A program made the translations under genes and the position numbers. Below are positions 54,192 through 64,000 of a stretch of 64,000 nt of DNA, piece by piece. Every line of letters begins with the position of its first letter. Positions within the stretch are counted from its first letter, which is position 1. The DNA comes from Heterobasidion occidentale (lineage: Eukaryota > Basidiomycota > Agaricomycetes > Russulales > Bondarzewiaceae), in contig JBCAQO010000001.1 of NCBI GenBank assembly GCA_039111635.1, positions 3,534,001 through 3,598,000 on the forward strand, in the 5' to 3' direction. The notes under the pieces are model-generated. The model made no database searches. It saw nothing but the letters and a program-made list of their open reading frames with translations, and was not told the origin of the DNA.

Positions 54192-55703
54192 CTAATAGCC
54201 ACTTGTCTTTCTATTTTCTTCAATGATTCGTTTCCGAAGGTCGTCGTCTATTATGGTGACGCCTCCTCGTCCAGTTGCCCTAATGTGAAGTATTTGATGA
54301 GGGTCCCAACTGTTGTCTGTATTAATGGCATTGATTTCTGCGAAAGGTCTTCGGATCTTTTCTGTGTTATTGAAAAGTTTGGGCTCCAAGAGTGTTTCGC
54401 CTGAATTGTCAAATTCCACCCCCTTTTTATGGTCTGGACGCCGTGACAGACCGTCGGATTTATTAGTGACTCCTGCCTTGTGCGTCAACTTGTAGTCGAA
54501 ACGCGAGAGGATAGAGTGACCATCGTGCTTGTCGACGGTTTAGTTTCTGGCTTGAACGGAACCATTCGAGGTTCTTGTGGTCCGTCCAGACGTCTACCGG
54601 GTGGTCGGCCGCCCTCCAATTAGTGTCGCCAAGCTTCAAAAGCTCGAACTACCGCCAGCAACTCTTTATCATAGATTGGGTAGTTGTGTTCTGTTGGTGA
54701 GAGCGACTTGGAAATATAAGCACATGGGTGCCATTTTCCATCTTCAGCGACTTGTGATAAAACTGCTCCGGTGGCGAAGTCGGAAGCGTCGCATTCAATG
54801 CGAAACGGGTTCCTCGTGTCTGGCATAACGAGCACCGGAGATTCTGTAAATATTCGTTTGAGCGTTTGAAACGCTTCTTCGCATGCTGGTGTCCAATCCC
54901 AGGTGCGTTCTTTCTGTGTTAACTCAAATAGCGGTCGTGCTATCTTTGAGTAATCTTTGATAAACCTGCGATAAAAGTTGCAAAAACCTAAAAACGATTG
55001 CACTTCTTTGACTTTTCCCGGGGTTGGCCAGTCCATAATGCCAGCCACTTTAATCGGGTCCATTTCCAGATGTCCGTGTGATATAACATACCCAAGGTAG
55101 TCGATTTTCTTTTTGTGGAAGTGGCATTTTGAGGGTTGTAGGTACAGATCGTTGTCCTGTAAGATCTGTAAAACTTTTCGAACTGTCTTGATGGTCGTCC
55201 ATTGTTTTAGAAAATACTAGGATGTCGTCCATATAGATTGCCACTAGTCCGGCGTAGATGAGGTCTTTGAAGAGGGCGTTCATCATAGTTTGGAATGTTG
55301 CCGGCGAGTTGGTTAATCCAAAGAACATCCAGAGGTTCGTACATTCCTAAATTGGTGACGAACGCGGCCAGTTTCTCGCTTCCTTCCTTCATGCGTACGT
55401 TGTTTATATCCTGTATCAACATCCATTAGTGAAAAGTATACGGCTTCGGCTAGAAGGTCCAGTAATTCTTGAATAATCGGCAAAGGGTACTTGTTCTTGA
55501 TTGTTATTTCATTGAGTTTGCGATAATCCATTACTGGTCGCAGTTTCCCGTTCTTTTCTTGATGAAGAAGAACGGGGATGCCATGTGCGATTTGGATTCT
55601 CTGATGAATCCTTTTCTGGAGGTTTTCGTCTATGAATTTCTTGAGTTTCCACTTGCTCTCCAGGGCTAAGACTGTATAGTTTGGGTTTGAGCGAGTGATC
55701 CAT
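54192..55703 (-). pseudogene. Reverse transcriptase and RNase H of element B
   Basis: Blocks in order, each in a different register: DHSLKPKLYSLSPGEQ (55700), MDYRKLNEITIKNKYPLPII and YFSLMDVDTGY (55531-55410, first Asp), [20 protein letters not shown] (55400), [19 protein letters not shown] and [13 protein letters not shown] (55328-55200, YMDD intact), VQSFLGFCNFYRRFIKDYSK (about 54990) and the RNase H stretch IECDASDFATGAVLSQ with [20 protein letters not shown] (54830-54620). NKSDGLSRRPDHKKG follows near 54460. At least four single-base frame changes split this region, yet active-site residues are preserved. Confidence 0.85.
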
Positions 55704-55717
55704 TCCTTCCTTGATCT

Positions 55718-56890
55718 CTATTTTGTGATCCCAAGGTCGAGAGAGCGGTAGCTGTCCCTTTGGTCGACTTCAAAAACCTTCCTATAATTCCAGTATTCCT
55801 TCGGCACTATTCTTCGAATGATAGTTCGGGTTTCCCTTTGGCGGCTTCTTCTGCCAGTCTTTGCGAGTTGGTGTGCTTTGTTGTTTTCCTGTCGGTGTTT
55901 TGGCAGGTTTGCTTCCTTGAGCCGGTGTGTTGGCGTATGGAAGTTCCGTGGTTTCGGCGCGGTGTATATCCGACGCCTTCTTCGGAGTCGTTGTATAATT
56001 CCAGTGCCTGTAAACGTTCCCGTTATCCAGGCATCTAACGAGATAGACTCCATCTTCTTCAAGATCTTGGAGGGAAGTGCCAGAAGTCCGTCACCGTCCT
56101 CCGGAACGTCTTCTTCAGCCCATGTCGGAACCTTATAATTTCTGGTTCGGGCCTTCAGGACGTTCGGCATTCAACCTTCGAGTTGTGAACTCCGGACTTG
56201 TAGGTATTGTCCGCGGATGTGGTACTGTGGTGTTTCCCACTTTCCGGCCTGGTACTGCTTTTTCCGGCTTTTGCACTGGTATTGAATAGTCGCCCTTTTG
56301 CGGTACTGTTTCCATGCGCCGTATGCTTGATTTAGGACGTCCTGGTTTTCTTGTAGCTCTTTTAGCTTTTACCGTCATCCTTTATTTGGCAGGAGGGCGG
56401 GCATCTTGTAAAGTGTAGCCGTAGGCATGCAAGTCGACTTCTGGGTTATGTTCTAATAACCAGTCGGTTCCTAAAATGACGTCTTCTTTCCTATTTCCGC
56501 AATATAGAATCTTGCTGATTCTGTATGCGACCCTTTTTCGCCTAGAACCTGTAATTTGAGGTTGGCGAATCGTGTAATGGTCCTCCTTTGAACTCGGTGT
56601 TCTGGACCGTACTGACTGGGATAGGGGTAGGGGTTTTGGTGTGTAGTGATTCGATGTGTTCTACGAAGCGCGGGTGCATGAAAGATTCCGGTGGCTCCAC
56701 TGTCCACTAGTGCCTGTGTAGCAGCTTTTCTATTCTTGCCTATGAGCATTGTCTCGAGTCGGAGGGATGGTGCACCATGTGATTTCATTTCCGAAAGATA
56801 CAATACATCTGGATGTCCCATGCTCTTGGTCAGCATCTTTACTGGCCAGAGGAGCGTACCGATTTCCTGCAAGAATCCTACTCTCCACAT
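55718..56890 (-). pseudogene. Protease and linker of element B
   Basis: The aspartic protease has AATQALVDSGATGIF (56790-56740, D-S-G intact) and, in other registers, FVEHIESLH, NLKLQVLGEKG, FYIAEIGKKD and ILGTDWLLEHNPEVDLH. A basic linker and VPKEYWNYRKVFEVD near 55800 lead to reverse transcriptase. Frame changes occur near 56735, 56590 and 56480. Confidence 0.75.
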
Positions 56891-56911
56891 CCGCTGCCGA
56901 TGGGAGAGGCC

Positions 56912-57931
56912 TTAAAAATTCTTCGAGTCGCTGAAGGCTCGAACTTCCTCAATTCTTCCATGCTGAGTCCCATCATCCATTTGACGGATGTGGTTGACTC
57001 TGTTTTTTCCTTCCTCGATGTCTTCATCATCAAATTGTCCTTCGTCCATTTCGGTTTCGCGCACAGGTCTGCGACGAGGGGGCTGGAATCTTCTCTTGGG
57101 TCGAGAAGGACAGTTGCGCGCCATGTGCCCGGGTTTCTTGCAAAAGAAGCACTTGCCTTCTTTGGCAAGTCGATCTCTCTCCGCCGGGGTAAGCTTCTTG
57201 AAGCGAGTTCGGACAGCATCGGCCTCCATTTCCGCTGCGTCTACGTCCATAGGTTCGTATTGGGGCTCCCTATCGTGCCGTGGGGGTGCCCTTTCGTCGT
57301 AAAACGTACGTGGAGTGTAGATTTGGAATTTTCCTTTTCGGAGGTCGTATGCTCGGTCCCTTGCTATGCGCATCCTTTCGTGTTTCTTGGCCTTCTCGAC
57401 TAGTTCTTCCCATGTCCTGTCTGTAGAGGGATCTTCATAAATTCCTTTTGCCAGCTCCCACTTGAGTCCTCGCAGGAAATGGGTCTTCTTGGTTTCTCCG
57501 TCTACACCGGCAAGTGCCGCGAGCTGTTCAAACAGCTGAAGGTAGGTGTTAAACGATTCCTTTCCTTGATTGACTCGGGCCAGCTTGTCGCAAGCATCGG
57601 CTTCTTTGTTGAACTCCTCGAAGTCGGTGGCTATCTTTTTGCGGACAGATGTGAAGCCAACCGTGTCTGCCCAAGTGTATCTGTTCCAATCCTTCAGCGT
57701 GTTCCTGGCCTGAGTAAAGTTTCTTGCCCATATCCCTGCTGAGCCTTCCTTCATGTATGATAGAGCGTAAGTGATTTTTGCGAATTCGTTCGCATAATCT
57801 TTCTTCCTAGCCAGGAACATCAGATCGATTTCGTGGAGGAATTGCTCGGTTCGCTTCCTGTTTCCACTGAAGGTGGTGGGTTTGGCCATAGCTGGTCCCT
57901 TGGACTCATTACTTCCAGTATCTGCCGACAT
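56912..57931 (-). CDS. gag: Gag of element B
   Basis: 339 codons from the first ATG. The capsid-like part has TTFSGNRKRTEQFLHEIDLMF, YALSYMKEGSAGIWARNF and ETKKTHFLRGLKWELAKGIY, typical of sushi-type chromovirus gag. A zinc knuckle CFFCKKPGHMARNC lies near residue 270. The reading frame stays open upstream of this ATG for 176 codons (EYFEAPSGNPEPPNDPEPP just before it), so 57931 may not be the natural start; see the pre-gag entry. Confidence 0.85.
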   Translation of the reverse strand: MSADTGSNESKGPAMAKPTTFSGNRKRTEQFLHEIDLMFLARKKDYANEFAKITYALSYMKEGSAGIWARNFTQARNTLKDWNRYTWADTVGFTSVRKKIATDFEEFNKEADACDKLARVNQGKESFNTYLQLFEQLAALAGVDGETKKTHFLRGLKWELAKGIYEDPSTDRTWEELVEKAKKHERMRIARDRAYDLRKGKFQIYTPRTFYDERAPPRHDREPQYEPMDVDAAEMEADAVRTRFKKLTPAERDRLAKEGKCFFCKKPGHMARNCPSRPKRRFQPPRRRPVRETEMDEGQFDDEDIEEGKNRVNHIRQMDDGTQHGRIEEVRAFSDSKNF

Positions 57932-59248
57932 TGTATCGGGCGGGGGCTCTGGATCGTTAGGTGGTTCCGGATTTCCACTTGGTGCTTCAAAATACTCCGG
58001 TTCGGGGACAAACTCCGGTGTTGTGGCTCGGAAGTCTTCTTGGGGAGTGGTTTCCTGTAAGGGGGATGTAGCGGGCGTGTTTCTTCTAGAGATTCGACTT
58101 CCACTGGCTGTTTCTCTGGGTAGAGTATGTATGTGCGGTCTTGGCGAGTCACGATGCCTATTTGCCGGTGATTCAGGCTTGTCGAAGGTCTCTCTTGCGA
58201 CGTAGTCCTCGACCTTAACGAGGTGTAGGTCGGGTCCTGCGTGGACTGTTTTTTCTCCCCAAGTCGGGTATTCGTATCTGCTTTCTCCTCGTTTATGGAA
58301 GAATCCGGTGAGGATTCCCGCGTAGTAGAAGTGTGCTTTCCTTTCGTCGTAATAAAGTTGATCTTTGTCGACGTCTTCGGGTAAGTCTCCGTAGACTTCT
58401 GCTGGGTCTGTTCTGTAGCCGGGAGGATATCCCGCTGCGACTTCGTCCGTTGTTCTTTATTCTTTGAAGAAGAAGGGTACTGCCTGTCTTCTTCCTGCCT
58501 GTAGTGCTTCCTGTAAGTCTGGGTCCCTTTTGATAATTTCGTTGATGGAAATATCAATTTGGTCGATGAGCTGGATGATCTCGGAGAATGTGTGTCCCGA
58601 GATGAGGGTTCGGAGATGATAAGTTTTGTGGGCGAACTCTCCTCTTCTGACAATAAAAACGATCCCTTCAATTTCTGTTCGGACTGGTGGGGAGTTAGGA
58701 GCTTCCAGTGTGTTTTCCTAGGTTGAGGAGAAGGTCCAGTGGATGAGGATTGAGACGTGGTCTCTGTTCTCCTTGGTCTTGACAAGTTCCGTTCTGATTC
58801 CGTCTGTGTCGATATTCCTTGCGATGGTTCTTCTGAGATCGGGGATAACGGCGACGGGGAAATCGTCTGGTCTTCCGTCGTGTATCTCGACGCAGTTCCT
58901 TGCTCTGATGACGTCGGGCTCTCCGTTGTCTGTGAGGGTGAACGGTGTCTTTGGTTCGTTGATGAAGCAAATCCCGGAAAATCTATATCCAGTTTTGAGG
59001 AGGTCTATAAATATTTCGGGTGCTTGTTGTAGCCTGAGTGTGGCTATTCCTGAATAAACCTTTCCTGGGTTCCGGTGTCTTGCAACTTCTATAGCTCCGG
59101 GGTGGTTTATTCTTCCTTGAGGAGTCGCTGCTGGGGTGGCCGTTAGGTTTACCCTGTTGGCGATTGCTAGAATGTTGTTGACTGATGAGAGAAAGAGCTG
59201 TCGCTGCTGGGGATCCAGCTTGAATAGAGTAGGGATAAAAGAGCTCGT
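57932..59248 (-). pseudogene. Pre-gag coding region of element B, two stops, no ATG
   Basis: From 59248, just inside the primer site, to the gag ATG the gag frame is open for about 437 codons except TAG at 58720-58718 and TAA at 58459-58457. The encoded sequence is protein-like: LDPQQRQLFLSSVNNILAIA, APEIFIDLLKTGYRFSGICF, DGRPDDFPVAVIPDLRRTIA, EGIVFIVRRGEFAHKTYHLR, DKDQLYYDERKAHFYYAGIL. No Met codon occurs in its first 176 codons, so translation would have to start further upstream, in the LTR. I recognise no domain. The frame at 57820-58785 in another register overlaps it and is probably a shadow. Confidence 0.6.
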
Positions 59249-59251
59249 TCA
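59242..59251 (-). other. Self-priming primer-binding site of element B
   Basis: On the minus strand TGAACGAGCT begins two bases after the 5' LTR and is the exact complement of AGCTCGTTCA inside the same LTR (59704-59695), which lies 31 bases downstream of a TATA-like box. Tf1 and sushi-type chromoviruses prime in this way from the folded 5' end of their own RNA. The site does not begin with TGG and matches no tRNA end that I know. Confidence 0.7.
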
Positions 59252-59304
59252 AGTGTTAGGTCGGAGACCTATCACGTGCACCGATGCACGAAGGGGTCCC
59301 TAGG

Positions 59305-59631
59305 CTAAACCTCCACTGGTTCGTATAGTCGTAGACTCCAATGGATGAAGACGATGGATCGTCTTTGGGCTCTTTCGAGGAACTCGGGGTCGCTGTCGGC
59401 TTTGTTCTCGAAGAGATTGAGAAGGTGATCTTCGAGGTCTTCTCGATGATGAGGAGGAACCGGATGATCTTCTCCTGTCCAACAGATGACACGAGGGGGT
59501 GTCCAACTGAGAACGCGGTAGGCAGCTAGCCCGGTATAGAAGCGGATGAGTAGAGGGAGGGGAGGGAAGGGAGACGAGTCCAGTGCTTCGTCAGACCGTG
59601 CAAAGAGTTTCTCAGATCTGACAGAGATCAC
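59305..59631 (-). CDS. LTR-encoded ORF of element B
   Basis: 108 codons with an ATG 73 bases after the predicted transcription start. The sequence looks protein-like (EDLEDHLLNLFENKADSDPE, RAQRRSIVFIHWSLRLYE) and ends at TAG 51 bases before the LTR edge. It may encode the N-terminus of the pre-gag protein, reached by splicing or frameshift, much as Ty1 gag starts inside its LTR. It could also be chance; the second copy is at 49755-50081. Confidence 0.4.
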   Translation of the reverse strand: MISVRSEKLFARSDEALDSSPFPPLPLLIRFYTGLAAYRVLSWTPPRVICWTGEDHPVPPHHREDLEDHLLNLFENKADSDPEFLERAQRRSIVFIHWSLRLYEPVEV

Positions 59632-59728
59632 GAAGCGTGGGCTAAGAAGGTAGCCAGACGCCGGGTGCAGTGCAGAGATCGAGTGTATTACAGGTGAACG
59701 AGCTGAGCTTCTTAGAAGCTCATCTCGG

Positions 59729-59735
59729 CTATTTA
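59729..59735 (-). promoter_or_regulatory. TATA-like box of element B
   Basis: TAAATAG on the minus strand, 31 bases upstream of the 10-mer that pairs with the primer-binding site. Position supports its use as core promoter. Confidence 0.5.
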
Positions 59736-60092
59736 CGTACAGAAGTGTCTAGGGCAGGATCAAGATCTGGTCCGTGCGCTTCTCAGGTACCGAAGTCAAC
59801 GATCGAGATCCGTAAGCTAGAATGCCTCATCGACCTGCCATGTAGCCAAATATAGTAATCCGAATCACTAATGTCCATCCACATCTTTGATCGATCAAGA
59901 ACCAGGAACGGGGGTCAGGAACCAATGTCTGTCCACATCAAGAATCAGGAACCAGGAGTCAGCGTTCATGCGTTAGCATGCAAATGGTAAGGAGTCATGG
60001 AAAGCGGTCCGAGTCTGCAGCAAGTCCGAAGCACTTGACCAGCCCATCCACTCACGTGCGAAGCACGTGTTAGGACGCGGTCCTAACAACAA

Positions 60093-61175
60093 TGATATAC
60101 TAAAGGCATCTCTAAGTGCCGAGCACAACACCAAAACAACCTCTAGAGCAGGGGTGCTAGAGCTAGTATTTAATACACAAGGAATTGTTAGTGACAACTT
60201 TAGAAAGCAAGGGTGTACTGAGAAGCAACGGAAAGGATGAGATTATAGTGCCCAAATGGTTTCAGGACTGTACTGAACACCAACCGAACATTTGGTCGGT
60301 TGTGTTGGGAATTCGTTCAGTAACAAGAAAGGTAGTGCTGCAACTGACAACTACATGCTTTAAGAGCCACATGGGACTCTGACAATATACGAGGGAGGAC
60401 AAGAGGTACAAGCAAAGAGACAAGTACAAACGCAAACACTATGGAGGCCAAATGATGAGGAAGACAAGTTTTTGAAGGTTAATAAAGATGATTTCAATGG
60501 TTGAGACAAGTGCAAGTGAGCTCTGAACTGTGGGGTGCAAAAGCTGGTTTATTCCAGAGTTATATGTAGGTTTTTATAGTAAACAGAGCCCCTAAGTAAA
60601 ATATCAACCAAGAAATGAGAGTAAGTGCCAAATGGGTGCCAAGACCTAGCAAATAGCGAAGATAAGAAGGTTGGTGAGATATCCATATGGGTTCTAAAGG
60701 CAATAAGGTAAAAGTCTATTAGCGATGACAAAATCCCAAATGTTTGGTATCTGTCGTCCAAGCGTAGGTAAATGGAACAGGCACTGGAGAGCCAATGAAA
60801 AGAAAGAACTAATAAATGTACGACTTGGATAGCCAAGTGATGGTGCAAGATTGTGTTTGACTGACCATGTGGAAGTTGGGATGATAAGCGATAAGGACTG
60901 ACCAACTTGTGGTAATGTTGGCCGAAAGGGCTGTCTACTCCTATCTCGTAAAAGTCTATCATAACACTCCTGTGCGGTCATAGTAAGTATGTGAAGTTTG
61001 TGTAAACTGACCCAAGTGCTGCTAAACGTCCGTCAGTGGCTTGCAGTTGTTTGGGTAGGGACCAACTGTGTTTGGTACAAGTTGGTGTCTTCAGTACTCG
61101 TCTAGAACTGTTCAATCTCTCCCCAAAGCTTCCCAAATACCTTCCTCAGACCCCAGAGTGGGTGCATGCTCATCA
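60093..61175 (-). repeat. Solo LTR of family A interrupted at its end by element B
   Basis: About 1083 bp, reverse orientation, from TGATATAC to GCTCATCA. Its first base (T, 60093) is also the last base of the ACAAT duplication of element B, so B inserted at the very edge of this LTR. CpG decay is moderate to strong. Flanking tetranucleotides do not match. Confidence 0.85.
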
Positions 61176-61189
61176 ATGGTCTTGGCACA

Positions 61190-61718
61190 ATATCAACCTA
61201 CTTTACCTTACAATCTCACATTTACTATACTCACTTTGACTTACTATAAATACCTGCCTACAATGCTGCAATACACTAGTTTCAAACACCCCTCTATTTA
61301 AAGCTCAACCTCACAAGAAGATCTTGCTCATATCGCATCTCATCAACATTGCTCTTGTCTTGCTCGACTTATCTTTTGCCACCCTCATTGCCTCTCTTGT
61401 CAGGGCCTTTGTTGCTGCCCTTCAAGTTGTCTTGGTCACTCACGCCTTTGGTCTACAATCCACCACCTTGTATTACATAAGAGTATTCTCACATAACCTC
61501 AGGTTATTGAGGACATTGTACTATCTTGCGTACATACCTCATATGACCTCACATCACCTTGTTTGATATTTTGATATTGTGTAGTACATATCTTGTGCCT
61601 ATTTTGCAACTCACAAGGGTCCTTTGATATTGTATTAAAGTCAGCTCTCTGCCTACCCTATGTTTAGTGGTGTGTTTTGTGTTGTGTTTTTGCACACAGA
61701 GCCATTGCTAGTACATCA
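61190..61718 (+). repeat. Diverged LTR related to family A
   Basis: Contains TACTATAAATACCTGCCTAC and GCAATACACTAG, paralleling the TATA and AATAAA regions of family A, then CTATTTAAAGCTCAACC in place of CAGTTCAGAGCTCATCC, and ends TTGCTAGTACATCA against TCTAGCGTATCA. Similarity elsewhere is weak, so it is a related but separate family or a very old copy. The 5' end is not resolved. Confidence 0.45.
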
Positions 61719-64000
61719 CCGTAACGAATTCTAGGGCCTTTTTATGTATCTTTTTATCTTTGGTTAGTGTTTACATTTCTACTGCATTGTTTCACACTAA
61801 TAATACTCACATACAAGGGAGCTTATTAATGTGTGGCTTATGCAAACTTAACATCTCTTTACACCTCTTAGCAGTGTTTCATGCCTGTTTCTTCCTCCAT
61901 ATCTAGTGCATGCATATTGTGGGCCTTTCAAGAAAATACCCTGATTTGTACTTTGCCACATGGTCTTTCATCTCACTGCCTAGCTTTAATATCTTGAATT
62001 GTTTATGCAATTTTTTTGTCTCTTTTATGATTATATATTCCAACTACTACCCTCAAACACCCTTTTGTCTTTGGCTACTCAGCACTAAGTTTGTTGAACA
62101 CTTTTTTGGACTTGCACAAATGACACTTTCCAACTTCACATTCTTATAATTTCTTGCTCTTGCCAAACATAGAATTCTAAGCTAAATACCTGTTTAACTT
62201 TGACAACTCACCTCTCACACTAAAAGAACTTTTACAGGTGTGTATTTCTACTATTAAACAAGAGATTGACACTCTTTTCAAGATCGGGAAAACAGAAGCT
62301 ATATGGATTGCAAAGAACATCTTGCACATAGTGGTACTCTTAGCACCCTTAAGTTATCTTCTCTCAGTGGCCTAATACATGACATAAAAGTGTGCAACAA
62401 GACTAATAAGGAAAAATTGGACATTGCTGAGGTTGAAGATAAAAAAAATGATGAAGAAGCTGATAGTAATTCAGTACTAGTAGACTTAGATAAATGGATA
62501 GTTTGGGCACCAGTAGATGTTACACAAGAAATTGATATTATATGAAGCATTCACTAAGCTTTTCAAGACACTTGAGGCTTTTTTGACTTTGTAATCCTTT
62601 TTAGCTACTATCCTTTCACTTCCCTCAGTGTCAGCAAAACTTGATAGTATAGTGCTCTTGAATGCAGTTCTCAATCAAGGTAAGCCATCTGTCAAACAGA
62701 TACTAAATACTGGTCAATCCTACTAGTCTTTTACATTAGTGAAGTTACAGGGAACTATTATACTCAATCCAAAATTTCAGTAGGCAATCAAAGATACCAA
62801 AAGCAAATAAAAGAGGCTGTAGTGAATACAAAGAAGATGACAATTTGTGAGGCTTTGCACTATGTGCAACTAGCACAAGATACCAACTCAAAGCTACAAA
62901 AGCCCAAAATGGATCAAAAGCTTTATTAGCAAGAGACTGCAAAACATATTCTTTTTGTTTTGTTATCAGGTAAGTATGTTTCATCTCTTAAAGAATACTT
63001 TCTGATATTGCTTGGCAGACCTTGTTCCAAACCTTGCCACAAAGAATATGAATGCCATTCATAGCCTTTATAAAGGCTCATATGTGGAGATAAAAAATAA
63101 GACAACAACAGGTGGCTATTTTTATATTGGTGAGATCCTTGATATCTACACAAAGGGTGCTAGTTAGTGGCATGGCTTTGTCAATATTGTCATATCAATA
63201 ATAGGCCTATCTCTTGCTTTGTCCTTGGTGAGTTATATTTCCTTATTCTTAGATAGGTCATCCTGATATGTCACAGTCTCATAGACTCTTCACTGTTGAG
63301 AGCTTCATTGCATACAAATTTAATGAGAAGCCAGTTCTTACTCCTGGAATGTCAACTTTTTTTCCTTCTTTATATTTTTCTTGTTCCAACAACTAGACTA
63401 AGCAACACACTCATGCAAAAGCTTTCTATATACTGTATCACCTGGGATTCAAAACATTGATCAAAGATCAGCGAGACTTGATGTACTTGATGCTGATAAC
63501 AATATTAAGATAGAAGGCTCTCACACTTTCTAAGATAAAGAAGTTGATTCTAGCTCCACCTAAGCCTGAAATTTCTAAGGATCAGATAATATTATAATAG
63601 ATATGGTTATGTTTCCTCTATATTAGTTCTGTGTTATTTGTGAGAGAAAATTGATGCTACAAGGGCTCTATTTGCTAATTTACTCAATCTTGAACAAGGT
63701 GTGACACAATGTGGCACAATGTGACAAGAGTGATAAATGAAAACTATCTTTCTTAGTTTTTACATATTTTATGACCAAAATGTCTCAAAAGTTAGCATTT
63801 TCCTGACTCATTTTAGGGTATGTTGACAGAATTTTTTTAATAAGAGCTTCATGGTATTGTTGTTTTATTATTCTACATAAAATTAAAGCCCCGCACAAAA
63901 TATCATTTGTGACACTTTTACATAAAAGTTTCCATATGTAAAATAATAAACAAAGCCAGTTTCCATATGCAAAATCCTTACTAAGGCTCTAGGCCATGTC
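61719..64000. other. AT-rich DNA, no gene recognised
   Basis: Short frames only. One at 62303-62545 (80 codons, Lys/Asp/Glu-rich) and a stretch near 63070-63160 reading GSYVEIKNKTTTGGYFYIGE look somewhat protein-like, but I cannot place them. No repeat boundary or RNA gene can be supported. Confidence 0.4.

Larger units (their letters stand above)
49704..60088 (-). mobile_element. Ty3/gypsy chromovirus (element B)
   Basis: 10,385 bp on the minus strand with 835-bp LTRs (5' LTR 59254-60088, 3' LTR 49704-50538) that match at constant offset 9550, flanked by a perfect ACAAT duplication (49699-49703 and 60089-60093). In its own direction it has a self-priming site, a pre-gag region, gag with zinc knuckle, protease, RT, RNase H, integrase with chromodomain, a small hydrophobic frame, and two accessory ORFs before the polypurine tract. 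Pol is split by many single-base frame changes although the LTRs look identical. It inserted at the terminal base of an older family A LTR. Confidence 0.95.
59254..60088 (-). repeat. 5' LTR of element B
   Basis: 835 bp. In element direction a TATA-like TAAATAG (59735-59729) precedes the predicted start AGCTCGTTCA (59704-59695) by 31 bases, so U3 is about 384 bp. Same sequence as the 3' LTR. Confidence 0.95.

Noticed and set aside
57820..58785. 321-codon minus-strand frame upstream of gag in element B
   Set aside because: Ser/Thr/Lys-rich and in a different register from the protein-like pre-gag frame; most likely its shadow.
1..64000. tRNA, rRNA or other structured RNA genes
   Set aside because: No T-arm-like GGTTCAAATCC pattern or conserved rRNA block was seen on either strand by eye; a covariance-model scan would be decisive.

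Overview
The window reads as repeat-rich, heterochromatin-like DNA from a basidiomycete fungus, most likely an Agaricomycete. Supporting signs are Ty3/gypsy gag-PR-pol proteins of a type I know from mushroom genomes (DPG protease triad, FIDD reverse transcriptase), a chromodomain gypsy element, copia elements with half-tRNA primer sites, introns of about 50 nt, and CpG-biased decay of old copies. I see no convincing single-copy host gene, tRNA or rRNA; nearly everything recognisable is a mobile element or its remains.

Layout. (1) 1-3705: two reverse-strand LTR copies of one family in degraded DNA. (2) 3706-14921: an 11.2-kb Ty3/gypsy element (called A here) with 1077-bp LTRs of equal length that look identical, a GCGT target duplication, gag, protease and pol on the plus strand, and a spliced four-exon gene on the opposite strand between pol and the 3' LTR. 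(3) 14922-22487: degraded DNA with a JmjC-like gene fossil. (4) 22493-27897: a dead Ty1/copia element with a TACAC duplication. (5) 27903-35370: degraded DNA holding a foldback element, a solo LTR of family A (CCGG duplication), a solo LTR of another family (GTGAG duplication) and a CAATTG-rich repeat cluster. (6) 35.4-42.2 kb: a probable DNA transposon with degenerate terminal inverted repeats and a decayed minus-strand multi-exon gene. (7) 42.3-49.7 kb: LTRs of family A, two fossils of one DDE transposase family, and a decayed copia LTR with its gag start. (8) 49704-60088: a minus-strand Ty3/gypsy chromovirus (called B) with 835-bp LTRs that look identical and an ACAAT duplication. It has a predicted self-priming site, a long pre-gag region, broken pol frames, and two overlapping accessory ORFs downstream of the chromodomain, one with a zinc knuckle. 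(9) 60093-64000: another LTR of family A, a related diverged LTR, and AT-rich DNA without recognisable genes.

How the parts work together. In element A, gag, protease, RT/RNase H and integrase would drive copy-and-paste transposition, with pol probably reached by a -1 frameshift at GGGTTTT. The antisense gene encodes a coiled-coil, cysteine-rich protein with a basic nuclear-localisation-like stretch, so a nuclear or nucleic-acid-binding role is plausible. In element B, the first bases of the transcript can pair with the site just inside the 5' LTR, as in Tf1/sushi chromoviruses. The accessory ORFs of B and the antisense cassette of A are the least explained and most interesting content.
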